64,000 bases of DNA. Source: Mesomycoplasma ovipneumoniae (GTDB taxonomy: Bacteria; Bacillota_I; Bacilli_A; Mycoplasmatales; Metamycoplasmataceae). Below, in pieces: positions 10,101-20,855 of this stretch. The stretch's first letter is position 1. Each line of letters opens with the position of its first letter. The notes under the pieces were generated by a model that was not told the DNA's origin, did not search any database, and worked only from the letters and a program-made list of their open reading frames with translations. The stretch spans positions 1,008,160 to 1,072,159 of the forward strand of contig NZ_CP146003.1 in assembly GCF_038095975.1 (NCBI RefSeq), read 5' to 3'. A program made the position numbers and the translations under genes.

Positions 10101-11818
10101 TATTTTTCCTCCGTTTTTAAAGGTTTTTTAGCTTTTTGGTCTGCTTTAAAATTTTGAATAATTTCAGATTTTAAACTGCGAAACTGCAAGTGATGTTCAA
10201 TAATTTGCTGTCAAAAGGCATTGAAATTATTTTTAGCATCAAAGTAACCTAACTCATTTAGTTCGATATTTAATTTACGCCTTTTTTGGTTAATTTGCTC
10301 AAAAAAGGCTAATTTTTCTTCAACATTTTTAGACTTGAGTGCTGAATCTAGGTCAAAATTGTTTTTTAATTCTTTCTTTTTTTGCTTTCAAATTGCAGTA
10401 TTCTCATAATTTTTAATTTTTAAGTACGCTCTTTTTAATAAGAAAAGTTTAATATTTATTTTTTGAATTTTTCGGTAAATTCAAAAAATATTAACTTTTT
10501 GGTCTAAAAATAAAGTTAAAAGTTCTGCTTTAATGTTTTCAAAATTAGTAATTTCTGTTTGCAAATTACTAATTTTTTCCTTTTTTTCAGGTTTTATCAG
10601 CAATAAACTTAAATTACTGTGGCCAGGGCTTGTTGGCTTTGTGTTTATATTTTTTGCATTTTTAGCACTGAAAAATCGGCCTGTTCTAGACAAGTATCAA
10701 ACATTCATCGTTCATTTTAGAGGCTTAAAATGAATAAAGATAACGGATATAGCAGATAAATACACTATAATTCCAATAATAATTTGTGTTGTTTGTTGAT
10801 TTAGGGCGATTGAATGAGCCTCAAGTGCATTTGTTCCAATTAGAAGAACTGAGTAAAAAAAGGATATCGGGATTATTCCAAAAGGTGAATTAAAGGCTAA
10901 AAGCGCTAATAAAATAGCATCAAAACCTTCTCGTGGCATTCCAGCCTGAATTGTAAAGGATCGTCTGTAAAAAACATACCAGGCAAAACCGGCAATCCCG
11001 CCGACAATTCCTGAAAAAGTCATCACGGCTATAGTAGTTTTTTTGTTATTAATTCCGGCATAATTTGCAGCATCTTTGTTTTGACCAGTAATTTTTATTG
11101 AAAGGCCAATTGAAGTTTTTTGCAAAACAAATCAGATTAAAAATGCAAATAATAATGATAAAAATAGCATTATTATTGAAAAATTAAGGGTTAAAAATAT
11201 TGATGTTAAAAATGCCGTCTCGTTTATAGTTTGTGAAGTTAGTGTTGTAGTTTTAAATCCGATGTCAAGACTTGTTGATGTAAGGAAAAATTTACCGATA
11301 TAAAAAATTATTCAATTTAATAAAATTGTTGAAATAACCTCATTTATTTTCAAATAAGATTTAAGAATACCAACTAGTGCACCCAGAATTCCGCTTGTTA
11401 AAATACCTAAAAGTGCGGCTATTAATAACCGAGCATAAATATTAATTGATGTCAAATTTAAAACAATCATCAAGGAAACTATCCCTGAAATCATCATTTG
11501 CGCCGGAAGACCGATATTAAATAACCCCGATTTAAAAGGAATTGCAATTGCAATACTAGCAAAAATGAAAATTGACGTAATTAATAGCAAATTTCTAACT
11601 TCATTTCAGGCAAAGGCGATCTTAAAAACAATAGTATAATAAACTCTAAGCGGATTGTATCCAAATGATCAGATAAAAATAAAAGAAACTAAAATTCCAA
11701 AGAAAATTGCCCAAAAAGTAGACAAAATCTTTTCAGATAAGCTTTTAGAGGTGTTTTTTTCTAATTTTTTAAAGAAAAAATTAGAAAAAATAGAAAAATT
11801 AATTTTTTTCTTAATCAT
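10100..11818 (-). CDS. Nucleoside ABC transporter permease (first) with long cytoplasmic tail
   Basis: The protein is 572 residues. Residues 1 to about 368 are a NupP/YufP-like permease (about nine hydrophobic segments; FKSGLFNIGLPAQMMISG, NKDAANYAGINNKK loop). About 204 further residues are hydrophilic, rich in Lys, Glu and Gln, and look coiled-coil (QTEITNFENIKAELLTLF, LKNNFDLDSALKSKNVEEKL). Usual members end soon after the last membrane segment, so the tail is extra. The start ATG lies 8 bases inside the end of the ATPase gene. Its stop overlaps the next permease start by one base. No stop codon separates the tail, so this is one gene. Confidence 0.87.
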
Positions 11819-13337
11819 GATTTAAACCTGCCATTAGTCTACCTATTTTGTAACGGTCAATTTCATTTGCAAAATATTTTTTAGAAATTTGTCCTTTATT
11901 GATAACGCAAATTGTATCAGCTAGGGCCAAAACTTCATCAAGCTCGTATGAAATGAGTAAAATTGTTTTATTTTCGCTTTTTTCTTCAAGAATTTTTTGA
12001 TGAACTAAATTTATCGCCCCGATATCAAGTCCACGAGTTGGCTGAACTATTAAAAGTACTTCGTGATCAGTTAAAATTTCGCGGCCCAGAACAAATTTTT
12101 GCTGGTTACCTCCAGATAAAAGTCGAGAATTTTTTTGGCCGGTTTTATCACCTCTTACATCAAAAAGTTCAACAATTTTATCGTATAATTCTTGAACTTT
12201 TTGAGTTTTTATGTATTTTTTTGAAACATATTTTTCATTTCGCATGTTTCTTATTATTGAATTATCTAAATTTGGCAAATCTAAAACTATTCCGTATTTA
12301 TGGCGGTCACTAGGAACATAAGAAATCAAACCAAAACGAGAAGAAACACTTGAATTTTCTAAGTTTATAGGTTCGTTTTTTTGATTATAAACCAAAATTT
12401 TACCTGTTGAATTAATTAGACCTGAAATTGCAAGTTCGACCTCAAGTTGACCGTTGCCTTCAATACCTGCAATTGCAAAAATTTCACCTTTATGAATTTC
12501 AAAGTTTAAATTTTCGATTTTTTTATCAAAAGAAGCACTAAGATTTTCGACTTTTAGTCCAACTTGAGTGAAATCTTTTTTGAGTAAATTTTTTGAGCTG
12601 ACAACTTTTTTACCAACCATTGCCGCAGTCATCTCGGAAATACTAATGTTTTCGAGATTTTCAAAGTTAGCGACGACTTCGCCATGACGCAAAACGGTCG
12701 CGGAATTTGCAACTTGTTTAACTTCAGATAATTTATGTGATATAAAAATTATTGTTTTACCGTTTTTAATAAAAAATCTTAAAATATCTAAAAAGGAATC
12801 AATTTCTTGTGGTGATAAAATTGCTGTTGGTTCGTCAAAAATTAAGATATCTGAGTCGCGATATAAAATTTTTATAATTTCAATTTTCTGTTTTACAACC
12901 ACGGAAGCATCGCCAGTTTTTTGGTCTAAATCAAATTCAATATTGTAAATTTGCTGTATTTTTTTTATTTTTTCACGGGCAGATTGTCGATTTAGAACAC
13001 CGCGATGGGTAAATTCCTGACCTAAAATAATGTTTTCAAAATTAGTATAAGCATCAACTAGTTTAAAATGTTGATGAACCATTCCTATTCCTAAGTCGCT
13101 TGCACGATTAGGATTGTCAATAAATGATTGCTTTCCGTTTACTTTTATTTGTCCCTCATCTGGTGTATAAATTCCAAAAAGAGTGGACATAAGTGTTGAT
13201 TTTCCGGCACCATTTTCCCCAATTAGTGCGTGGATTGTGTTTTTTTTAACTTTAAAGCTAATATTTTTATTAGCAAAAAAGTTGCCAAATTTTTTTGAAA
13301 CGCCAATAAACTCAATTACATTTTCTTCTCTGTCCAT
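11811..13337 (-). CDS. Nucleoside ABC transporter, double ATP-binding protein
   Basis: The protein is 508 residues with two nucleotide-binding domains in tandem, as in NupO/YufO and RbsA-like importers. N half: Walker A GENGAGKST, Walker B DILIFDEPTA. C half: signature LLSGGNQQKF, D-loop TRGLD, and a degenerate Walker A (GIEGNGQLE), the usual asymmetry of this family. It energises the two permeases that follow. There is an 82-base gap to the lipoprotein gene that contains a hairpin. Confidence 0.93.
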   Translation of the reverse strand: MDREENVIEFIGVSKKFGNFFANKNISFKVKKNTIHALIGENGAGKSTLMSTLFGIYTPDEGQIKVNGKQSFIDNPNRASDLGIGMVHQHFKLVDAYTNFENIILGQEFTHRGVLNRQSAREKIKKIQQIYNIEFDLDQKTGDASVVVKQKIEIIKILYRDSDILIFDEPTAILSPQEIDSFLDILRFFIKNGKTIIFISHKLSEVKQVANSATVLRHGEVVANFENLENISISEMTAAMVGKKVVSSKNLLKKDFTQVGLKVENLSASFDKKIENLNFEIHKGEIFAIAGIEGNGQLEVELAISGLINSTGKILVYNQKNEPINLENSSVSSRFGLISYVPSDRHKYGIVLDLPNLDNSIIRNMRNEKYVSKKYIKTQKVQELYDKIVELFDVRGDKTGQKNSRLLSGGNQQKFVLGREILTDHEVLLIVQPTRGLDIGAINLVHQKILEEKSENKTILLISYELDEVLALADTICVINKGQISKKYFANEIDRYKIGRLMAGLNHD

Positions 13338-13363
13338 TTAATTAAATTTTAGCAAAAAAAATT

Positions 13364-13396
13364 AAAAAATCCAGACAAAATAGCCTGGATTTTTTT
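13364..13396 (-). terminator. Intra-operon hairpin (attenuator)
   Basis: AAAATCCAG ... CTGGATTTTTTT in the gap between the binding-protein gene and the ATPase gene. Such partial terminators allow a binding lipoprotein to be made in excess over its transporter; that role is inferred. Confidence 0.65.
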
Positions 13397-13419
13397 CTTG
13401 ATTTGAAAAAGCGCTGAAA

Positions 13420-14766
13420 TTATTTATTAATTTCAGAAACTAGCTTATCAATTCGAGCTTGTTGATCTTTGTCCATTTCTGGAATATCTAATGTTTTACG
13501 AACATCAGTTGAGTTTGCTGTTTTTTCATCAAAATGTTTTTTTGCATCTTCGATTGCTTTATTGGATAAAGTTTTATCTGAATCTGGTAGGGTTGGATTG
13601 GCAATGTCGACAAATTTATCCTTATATCCAAGTTTTACAAATGCATTTTTTTGAGATTGAACAAATCCGCCTAAATATTTTGAATTTGTTTTTTTAGTGT
13701 ATAGATCGGCAAGAACTGAAAAAAGTGAATATCCTAAATTTTTCAAAATTGATGTGAAAAATCTTCTTGTTGCATTTGTATAAACAAGTGACTGATCAGT
13801 ATCAACCCCTATTAAAAAACGATCATGATCTCCTGCGGCAATATCTGCAAAAACACCTGTTAGTGGACCGGCCACTGCTAGCAACGTTGAAGGAGAACCA
13901 CTTGCCGCTAAACCTTCAAGTGTTTGTTTACTTGTTGCATTGACAGCAAAATTTGTATCTAATTTGATTGTATTAGCGGTAATTTTAGTTTTTTTGGTAG
14001 GGTTTGCGGCATTATATGCTTTAATTCCGGCCAAATATCCAGCAATAAAGTCAGTAACAGCAGCAAAAGCACCACCACCTACGGTTATTGCAGAACGTTT
14101 GGCTGCATCATTTGGATATTTAGCGGCTAAAAATGCTGCATTTGCATAACCTGCAAGATATCCTGCTTCTTCAGATTTATAATTTAAACGGATGTATTGA
14201 CCTTGCGGAATTACATCATCCAAACCAGGTAAGTCAATTCCAATAACAATTATTTTTTTACTAGTAAATGATTGTTTATTTTCTGGAATAGCAAGTCAAG
14301 ATTGTAGAGCTTCATTATGTTGAAATCCAGAAAGAACTCAAATGTTTTTATTTGTGTTAATTAAGGAATTATATTTTTGTGATAAACTATCAGTACTACT
14401 ATCAATCGAAGTGATTTCTCCGCCTGTTATTGCGGCAATTTGTTGAATCGCTTCTCAACTTGACTGATTAAAAGACTTGTCAGTAACAGTTCCATCAGCT
14501 GTTACAATTGCGATATTCATTGCAAAATGTTTGGAAGGATCTGCTTTTGCTGCGCTTATTTCATCTTTGCGGGATGAAACTAAATTAGAAATCTTGGAAA
14601 CATCGGTAATTGTTTGTGTTTGGCCTGAACCTGGGTTGCTTGGTGATTCAGGAGTTTGTTTTGCACCATCATTTGAGTTACCATTACCGCAACTAGCAAT
14701 AACTCCAATTACAGAAATTGGCATAACTAAACCTAGTTTTAAAAACTTGTTTCACTTAGTTTTCAT
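13420..14766 (-). CDS. BMP-family nucleoside-binding lipoprotein
   Basis: The protein is 448 residues. A signal peptide (MKTKWNKFLKLGLVMPISVI) ends at lipobox VIASC, so the mature protein is lipid-anchored at Cys26. A Ser/Asn/Pro-rich linker follows. The body has the PnrA/BMP pattern (VTADGTVTDKSFNQSS with Trp next, later YLAGYANAAFLAAKYP, GVDTDQSLVYT). The family binds nucleosides outside the cell and hands them to the permeases. The start is the ATG at 14766 behind GAGGAG. It is first gene of the import operon, with a TATAAT at 14809-14814 (minus). TGA codons at 14455 and elsewhere are Trp. Confidence 0.9.
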
Positions 14767-14808
14767 ATTCTCCTCTAAAATTTTAATAATGTTTTTTGTT
14801 ATTTTTTT

Positions 14809-14814
14809 ATTATA
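14809..14814 (-). promoter_or_regulatory. -10 box of the nucleoside importer operon
   Basis: TATAAT preceded by GA on the minus strand, 43 bases before the lipoprotein ATG. No good -35 is seen, which is common in mycoplasmas. Confidence 0.6.
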
Positions 14815-14821
14815 TCATAAA

Positions 14822-14861
14822 AAAACACATTTTTTTGCATACTAACAAAAAAATGTGTTTG
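14822..14861 (-). terminator. Terminator of ppa
   Basis: AAACACATTTTTTT and AAAAAAATGTGTTT form a long AT-rich stem directly after the ppa stop and before the importer promoter. Confidence 0.65.
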
Positions 14862-14863
14862 GG

Positions 14864-15421
14864 TTATTTTTGATATTTTTCCGGGAATTTTTCTTGCATT
14901 GCTTTAAGAAAATCTTCTTTTGAATAATGGTGAAAATCTTCATAAAGTTTAGTGCAAGTTTCAAATTCTTTAATCGCCTCATCAAGAGAAATAAATTTTG
15001 AGACTTTTGTAATTCCGGGTCGTTTTCAATTTTTATAATTGCTAAAAAAATAATGAATTGAATCTAATCACTCCTGAGGTAGACCGTCCATTGAATTAAT
15101 ATGATCTAAACGATAGTCATCATGATGAACTGCAATTAATTTTGTGTCAATCTCGCCGTCATCTATCATTTCAAGGGCGCCTAAAATTCTAGCGTTTAGT
15201 TGTGATCCGGGTAAAAATTTTTGACTAGAATAAACTAAAACATCTAATGGATCGCCGTCTCAATCTAGTGTCTCAGGAATGCTCCCATAGTTAGCCGGAT
15301 AAACAAAATCACCACGAAGAATTCTATCAACAACTAATTTTTTAGTTTTAGGGTCAATTTCATATTTGATGTTTGACCCTTTTTCAATTTCAATATCAAC
15401 TAAAATTACTTTTTTTTGCAT
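14864..15421 (-). CDS. ppa: Inorganic pyrophosphatase
   Basis: The protein is 185 residues, typical family I soluble pyrophosphatase, splitting PPi to two phosphates. Seen: the N-terminal [30 protein letters not shown], and the metal-binding block [11 protein letters not shown] with its three Asp residues. The start ATG at 15421 is followed by [14 protein letters not shown] single-gene unit is likely, with a terminator after it. Confidence 0.93.
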
Positions 15422-15466
15422 AAAATCCTTAAAAAATATTTGAAAATAGAGACTAAATTATATATT

Positions 15467-16264
15467 TTAACGTCTATTCAAAAGTTTTAATATGTGTAAT
15501 ACTAAACGAAGGAAAGAAATATATAAACTAAGTGCATTTCAGATTGCTAATCTTAAGAAAACGCGTTTAATTTCTGTATGACTATTGTAATTGCCTAAAA
15601 TTATTGATGATTGATTTCTGATACTTCAAAACTCATATCCGATCATTCCTAATGTAACTGTAATACCAACAAATGAGTATAAGGTGTCTACAAATGAAGA
15701 AAAAACAAAATAGGAAACAATTAAAAGAATTAATTCAATAAAAAGACCAATGAAAATTAAAGGTAATAATCTACCAAAATTGATAACTTGGAAATAACCT
15801 AAAATTCCAATTAAGGCCATTAAACCACCAGCACCACCAACTGCTATCATTATATAGCTACCTTGCCCTAAGGCTATTTGAACAGCGAAAATTAACGGAA
15901 GAAGGATAGAATTAGCCATTACAAAAACAAAAAAGAGTAAAACAAGAACGATTGTTGGCGGGTTATCGGCTAATGCTCATTTATTTATATAATATGACAC
16001 CCCAAAATTTACTCCTAAAAGTAAAACAAAAAATAGTAAAATCCCTGTAGTTCTTGATGTAATAGTTCTAACTAATCTTAAATAAATTGCAAATAATGAG
16101 TCTATTGATAAAATTGCAAACGTAATTAAGCCAACAAGTAAAATTGCAACCCCTAATCACATAATAGAAAAAGACAACAATTTATTTGTTAGTTTTTTTG
16201 TAGCTTCGTCTGCACGGCTATAAGCACGTCAATCTTTGCGGTCAAAAATAATTCTATTGTGCAT
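15467..16264 (-). CDS. BAX-inhibitor-1/YccA-like membrane protein
   Basis: The protein is 265 residues with seven hydrophobic segments between about residues 30 and 225 and a charged N-terminus (MHNRIIFDRKDWRAYSRADE). Size, topology and the hydrophobic pattern fit the BI-1/YccA (UPF0005) family of small-molecule or calcium-leak membrane proteins; this is by pattern, not by a unique motif. Its start overlaps the end of whiA by 11 bases, so it is co-translated with it. The ribosome site AAAAGGAGTG lies inside whiA. Confidence 0.7.
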
Positions 16265-17108
16265 TTTTCACTCCTTTTTCTAAAATTTTATTAGACTTCA
16301 CAAGCCAATAGTTTAGGCCTGCTTTTGTTCTAATAATATTATACTCTTTTTTTAGAATTTCACAAATTTCTTGTAAACTTAATTCAGGATTTTTTTTCCT
16401 CATTTCAAAGAAAATTAATTCTTGGTCGCTAAATTGCGATGTTAGATTGTATTTTTTAATTAAATTTCATTTTTTAATAAAGTTTGTTGATGATTCACTT
16501 ATCTTTTTGGCATTTTTTATGTCAAAGTTTGTGATTCTGTTAGCATTAAGATAATGATCACGTTCAATTCTCAAAATTTCTAATTTTGAAGCTTGTTCAA
16601 GTGCACCGATAGCCATTAAAAAATAAATTATTTCGTTAACTTTTTTTAAGTAAATTTTTAAGCGGTTCTGATAAAAAATTTGCTTAAAAGTGAATTCTAA
16701 TTGATTCTGGCGCAAAATATTTAGAACTTTTTCACATTTTGTTTTATCTAAAAATGAAATTTCAAGGTGGTAAGATTTTGACCCTAAGGGTGAAATCGAA
16801 CCTCCTCCTATGAAAAGTCCGGCAAAAAAATATTGAATATTCTCAGGTGTTTTGTCAATTTTAATTAATTTTTTCTCAATACAGATCCAATTTTTGTTTT
16901 TTTTAGTTTCTGAAAAAAACAATTGAAATTTTCGAAAAATTTCAATTAATCGAGAATTAATTTCATTTTTGTTAATTCTTAGTATAAAAAAGTTTGAATC
17001 ATCATCTAGCGATGATGAAAAAATTAAACCTTTAACTAAGGAATTAAATTTTGGTCGAGTTAGTCGATTTGCTAAAATTTCAAGTTTTGCTTGTTGACTG
17101 AAAGTCAT
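16254..17108 (-). CDS. whiA: WhiA-like DNA-binding protein
   Basis: The protein is 284 residues. The N-terminal half resembles the LAGLIDADG-like domain of WhiA (FSQQAKLEILANRL; FFAGLFIGGGSISPLGSKSY, LEISFLDKTKCEKVLNILRQ). The C-terminal half resembles the WhiA helix-turn-helix (LSLQEICEILKKEYNIIRTK, then AGLNYWL). WhiA binds DNA and influences division and chromosome biology in Gram-positive relatives; no nuclease activity is expected. A TGA at 16467 is Trp. It lies just downstream of the 5S gene and overlaps the BAX-inhibitor-like gene. Confidence 0.85.
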
Positions 17109-17200
17109 AATTTAACTCTTTTTTGGCTATTTTTAGCCGTTTTTTGGCTTATTTTAACTATTTTTTGTTATTTTTACTGTTTTTTTAAGAAAATAAAAAA

Positions 17201-17303
17201 ACAGTAACTCCCTATTTTCCTATTTCTAGTATCGTCGGCGTAAAAAGGCTTAACTACTGAGTTCGGAATGGGTTCAGGTGATCCCTTTTGCTATTGTTAC
17301 TGT
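17201..17303 (-). rRNA. 5S ribosomal RNA
   Basis: The ends ACAGTAAC/GTTACTGT form helix I. The core contains GGGATCACCTGAACCCATTCCGAACTCAG in two parts (GGGATCACCTGAACCCAT, TCCGAACTCAGTAGTTAAG), typical 5S loops. About 103 bases. It is not part of the 16S-23S operon, which lies more than 40 kb away on the other strand. Confidence 0.92.
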
Positions 17304-17313
17304 TATGTTTATA

Positions 17314-17319
17314 ATTATA
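17314..17319 (-). promoter_or_regulatory. -10 box of the 5S gene
   Basis: TATAAT in GATATAATTATAAAC on the minus strand, 10 bases before the 5S 5' end. The same GATATAATTA is found before the 16S gene (59759-59768), suggesting a shared rRNA promoter form. Confidence 0.65.
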
Positions 17320-17375
17320 TCACAAAAAAAATTTTTGTGCAAAATATTTTTTTTTTTTTTTTACAGGTAGGAAAA

Positions 17376-20300
17376 CTATCTAGTTAGTTCATTAATAAAT
17401 GCATTTGTAAGTTCTTGAGAGATTGATTCTTGGTTTGCAGAATCTATAGAATCATAAATTGCAAGACCACGAACAGTTACTGTAGAATCGGATTTGTCTT
17501 CTGGGTTTGGACCTAAATAACTTCAATCAAGGTGGCTATTAAATAATTGAGGGTTTGTATCTTCTAAATTTAAATTAGAAACAATTTTTTGAGACAATGG
17601 ATTACGAGATGAACTTAAAGTAAATGTGTAATTAGTATCTTTTTTAGAGATAGTTAAAAATAATAAATCATCTTCTTTAAGTAAATCAAAATTAGCACTT
17701 TGGTTAGTTAAATTGATATTTTTTTGAGAAAAAACATCAAAATCTAATGATGCTATATTACTTTTTTCAAGTTTAGAAAGGTTGTCTTTAATTTCAAAAA
17801 GTCCAACCGCGTTACCTTGAACTCCAGAAATTAGGCCAACTACTGGGATGGCCAGTGCGCCTGATGCGGCTTGAGAACCATTTTGGTCTAGACCAATTAC
17901 TAAAGTCTCTTTTTTATTAAAATCAAGTTTTGAAATAAATAAACCTCTACCATCCTTAGATGAAAGTAAATGAGTCTTTTTGTTTTTAGTAATGTTTTTT
18001 AGGCTAAAAGCTAACATTACCACACCATTTTTAAGTGCAGGTTGGGTACCATTTCCTAAAATTACAGGTTTTTTTAGTATTATTCCATCTTCTGGGGTAG
18101 CGGTATTTTGAACAGGAGTTGGAGTGGTAGTTTGACTCGTTTGAGCTGCATCCGCAACCGGCATTGAGGTTGATATTGACATTTCTTCCTCTTGCGCCTC
18201 TTCAGCCTGTTCAGTTTCTTCGGTTATTTTACTATTTAGTTCAATTTCAACATCTGTTCGATTTAATGATGAAATTTTTGAAACAGTTCCATTTTCAGTT
18301 ATTTGATTTTTTCTAAAATCAAAAAGAAGTAGCGGATTATATTTAACTAAATAATCATAAGACTGATTGTCTTCAAGATTTTGAATTGAAAAAATTAATT
18401 TTGCTGGTTTTGTTGTAGTTTCTCCAGTTGTTTTTGGACTAAAACTCATAACTACATCAATTTGACTGTTAGAATTTTTAACAACATCATAAGAAACATC
18501 AGAATTTTCTAATTCTGGATAGTTAGATTTTTGTAAAAATGACCAAAGCTTAATACCTAAACCATCTGTAGTTTCAGTTTTTTCAGGTGTTTTAGCTTTT
18601 TCATCTGTTTGAGTTTGAGTTGATGTTTCTTGAGGTAAATCCTGAAAAGCGGCTGCTGCTACAGGGGTTGCAGCAGGAGTTGGGGTTGGAGTTGCTGCAG
18701 AAGCAGCAGCACTTGTTGATCCACCGGTTGTTGTTTGGGAATTAGTTTCTGTTGATCCGTCAGTTGGAGTTTGAGGTGCGGATGAAGCTTGATCTGAAGT
18801 TGAAGGTTGAGCTGAATTTGTGTTTGGAGGTGTGGTTCCAGTTTGATCTTGTGTTGTTTTTTCTTCTTTTTTATCTTTTTCTTCAGATTTTTTCTCACCT
18901 TTAGAAAACATTGCTGAATATTTTTGTTTGTATTCTTCTAATTTAGCAACATCTTCTGGTTGGTATCCGTGATCTAAGAAATAAAGTTTTCTAGCTACTT
19001 GATCAAATGTTTTTTGTTGTTTAGCATCTTCAACAACTTCTGTAACTAGAGATTTAACATATTCTAAAGTTAATTTTGGACCATTAGGATTTTCTTTGAA
19101 TTCAAAAGTTTTAGCTAGAGGATTAAGGTTTTGAATTTTTGGATCTTCAAAATCAATTTTGTCTAGATTTGAAAAGTCAATTTGTGAATTTTGTTTTAAA
19201 GCAGAATTTAGAAGTTTTCGCTGATTTTCATCATAATCAAGTTGAACTTCAAAACTAGATTTTGAAGAACCAAGATCAACTAAAACAAATTTAGAATCAT
19301 TTCCTTTTCCTAAACTTGCAAGCGAAGATTCAAGAACTTTCGGATAATTTGACTTAACAAATTCACTTTCAAGGTAAGGTGCTTGAATATTTAGCTGTTT
19401 TTTTAGACTAAAATCAACTTCAAAAGAAACTTTATTTTCTTTTAAAAGTTTATCTTTTTGAGCTTGGGATAAATTTTCTGCTAATTTAATGTTGCTAATT
19501 TCAACAAAATAACCATCAAGACCAGGAATTTGGATTTTGTCAGACTTTAAATTGAAAAAAGCATTGAAATCCTGGCGGTTTATTTCAACTTTGTCATCAT
19601 TAGCTTGTGAATTTTGCCCTGAATTCTGGAAAAGTTGGGTTGAAACTTGATTATGTCGTCCAATTTCTTGAGAGTTTTGCGTAATTTTGCTCAAGACTTT
19701 GGCGAGATTAACGGGTTTATTATCGGTGTTGTAAATGGTTTGGGCCAAACTTAGATCATCTTTGACAAGCGCAAGCTGAACTAAAGGTTTTAATTGAACT
19801 AAATCACTAAATTGTGAAAGAATTTGTTGGTCAACATTTTTGACATCAACACTTAATTTTTTAATTCCTAAAATTGGGAAGTCAAATTCTTTGACAATTT
19901 TTCCGGTCGGGTCAATTAACTCAAAAGAAATTGAAAGAGTTCCGGCTTTATCGTCATGATTTTTGAAAACCAAGTTTTTAACATTCATTAAACTATCAAC
20001 TCTTTTGGTGTCTGAATCACCAATCATAACCATTTTTTCTTGTTTAGCTTTTTGGTTTTCAACTGTTTTTGGCGACAAAACATAACCTTTTTCCAAAATT
20101 GTTGGCAAACCTAAAGCGTTAACCAAATTATAAGTTAATCCATTTTGGAATAAAGCATCAGAAAATGCTTGAGATTTTGAGCGTGATATTTTATAGGAAG
20201 CTTGAAAATCATTGTCGAGTTTAAAAGCAACTTCTGAAGCTGTCAAATTAGAACTTTTTGCTGCGGAAAGTTCTAATTTTGATTTTTCAAGATCAATTTG

Positions 20301-20813
20301 GAATCCAACTAAATCACCATCGGCCTTATCGCTTTGGGCAAAACCTTTAAGGTCAACTTGTTTTGAATAAGTAAGCTTTAGTGGATCTGAATGAGCATAA
20401 ACTACAACATTTTTTACTTCAGTGCCAGAGGGATTTGCTTTTTCAATATCTAAAACTACCCGAAAATTGTGTTTAGTAATTGGACTAAAGTCATATGCTT
20501 TTAAAAAATTAAAAGCATATGAAGGGTTTTTAGCCAGTGAAAGGGCTGTTTTTGCTGATAAATTTTTGTACTCATCGTGCAATTTTAGATTATTAAGGGC
20601 ATTAATAAAATCTTCCTCGCTAAAAGTTGTCTGAGTTTTTAGACTAACAACCTCATTTTTATCAACATTACCAAAAATTTGTGAACTATATGAACGCTCA
20701 AAAATTGTTAGACCAATTGGAACTGCAACAATCGTTGTAAGAATTGCTGTGATCGAAAAACCTGTTGAAATTATTGTTTTTGCATTTTTTATTTTGTTTA
20801 TTTTATTAAGCAT
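17376..20813 (-). CDS. P102-like surface protein (P97/P102 paralogue family)
   Basis: The protein is 1145 residues. An N-terminal membrane anchor/signal (about 12-38) is followed by a large extracellular part. A Ser/Thr/Gln/Ala/Pro-rich low-complexity region spans about 640-760 (EEKTTQDQTGTTPPNTNSAQ ... AAATPVAAAAFQDLP). Second gene of the pair, 42 bases behind the P97-like gene. In the hyopneumoniae group such pairs encode adhesins that are cut at S/T-x-F-x-D/E sites; one such site is seen at T62-T63-F64-S65-E66. The TGA at 17523 is Trp; the true stop is TAG at 17376. Assignment rests on size, arrangement and the partner gene. Confidence 0.75.
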
Positions 20814-20855
20814 GTCTTTCTACTTTCTAAAAATTATGTGGTTGTAATTGATTAT

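Noticed and set aside
18659..18898. Lys/Gln-rich minus frame within the P102-like gene, and a similar one at 20852-21115
   Set aside because: Out-of-frame readings of repetitive Ser/Thr/Gln-coding stretches.
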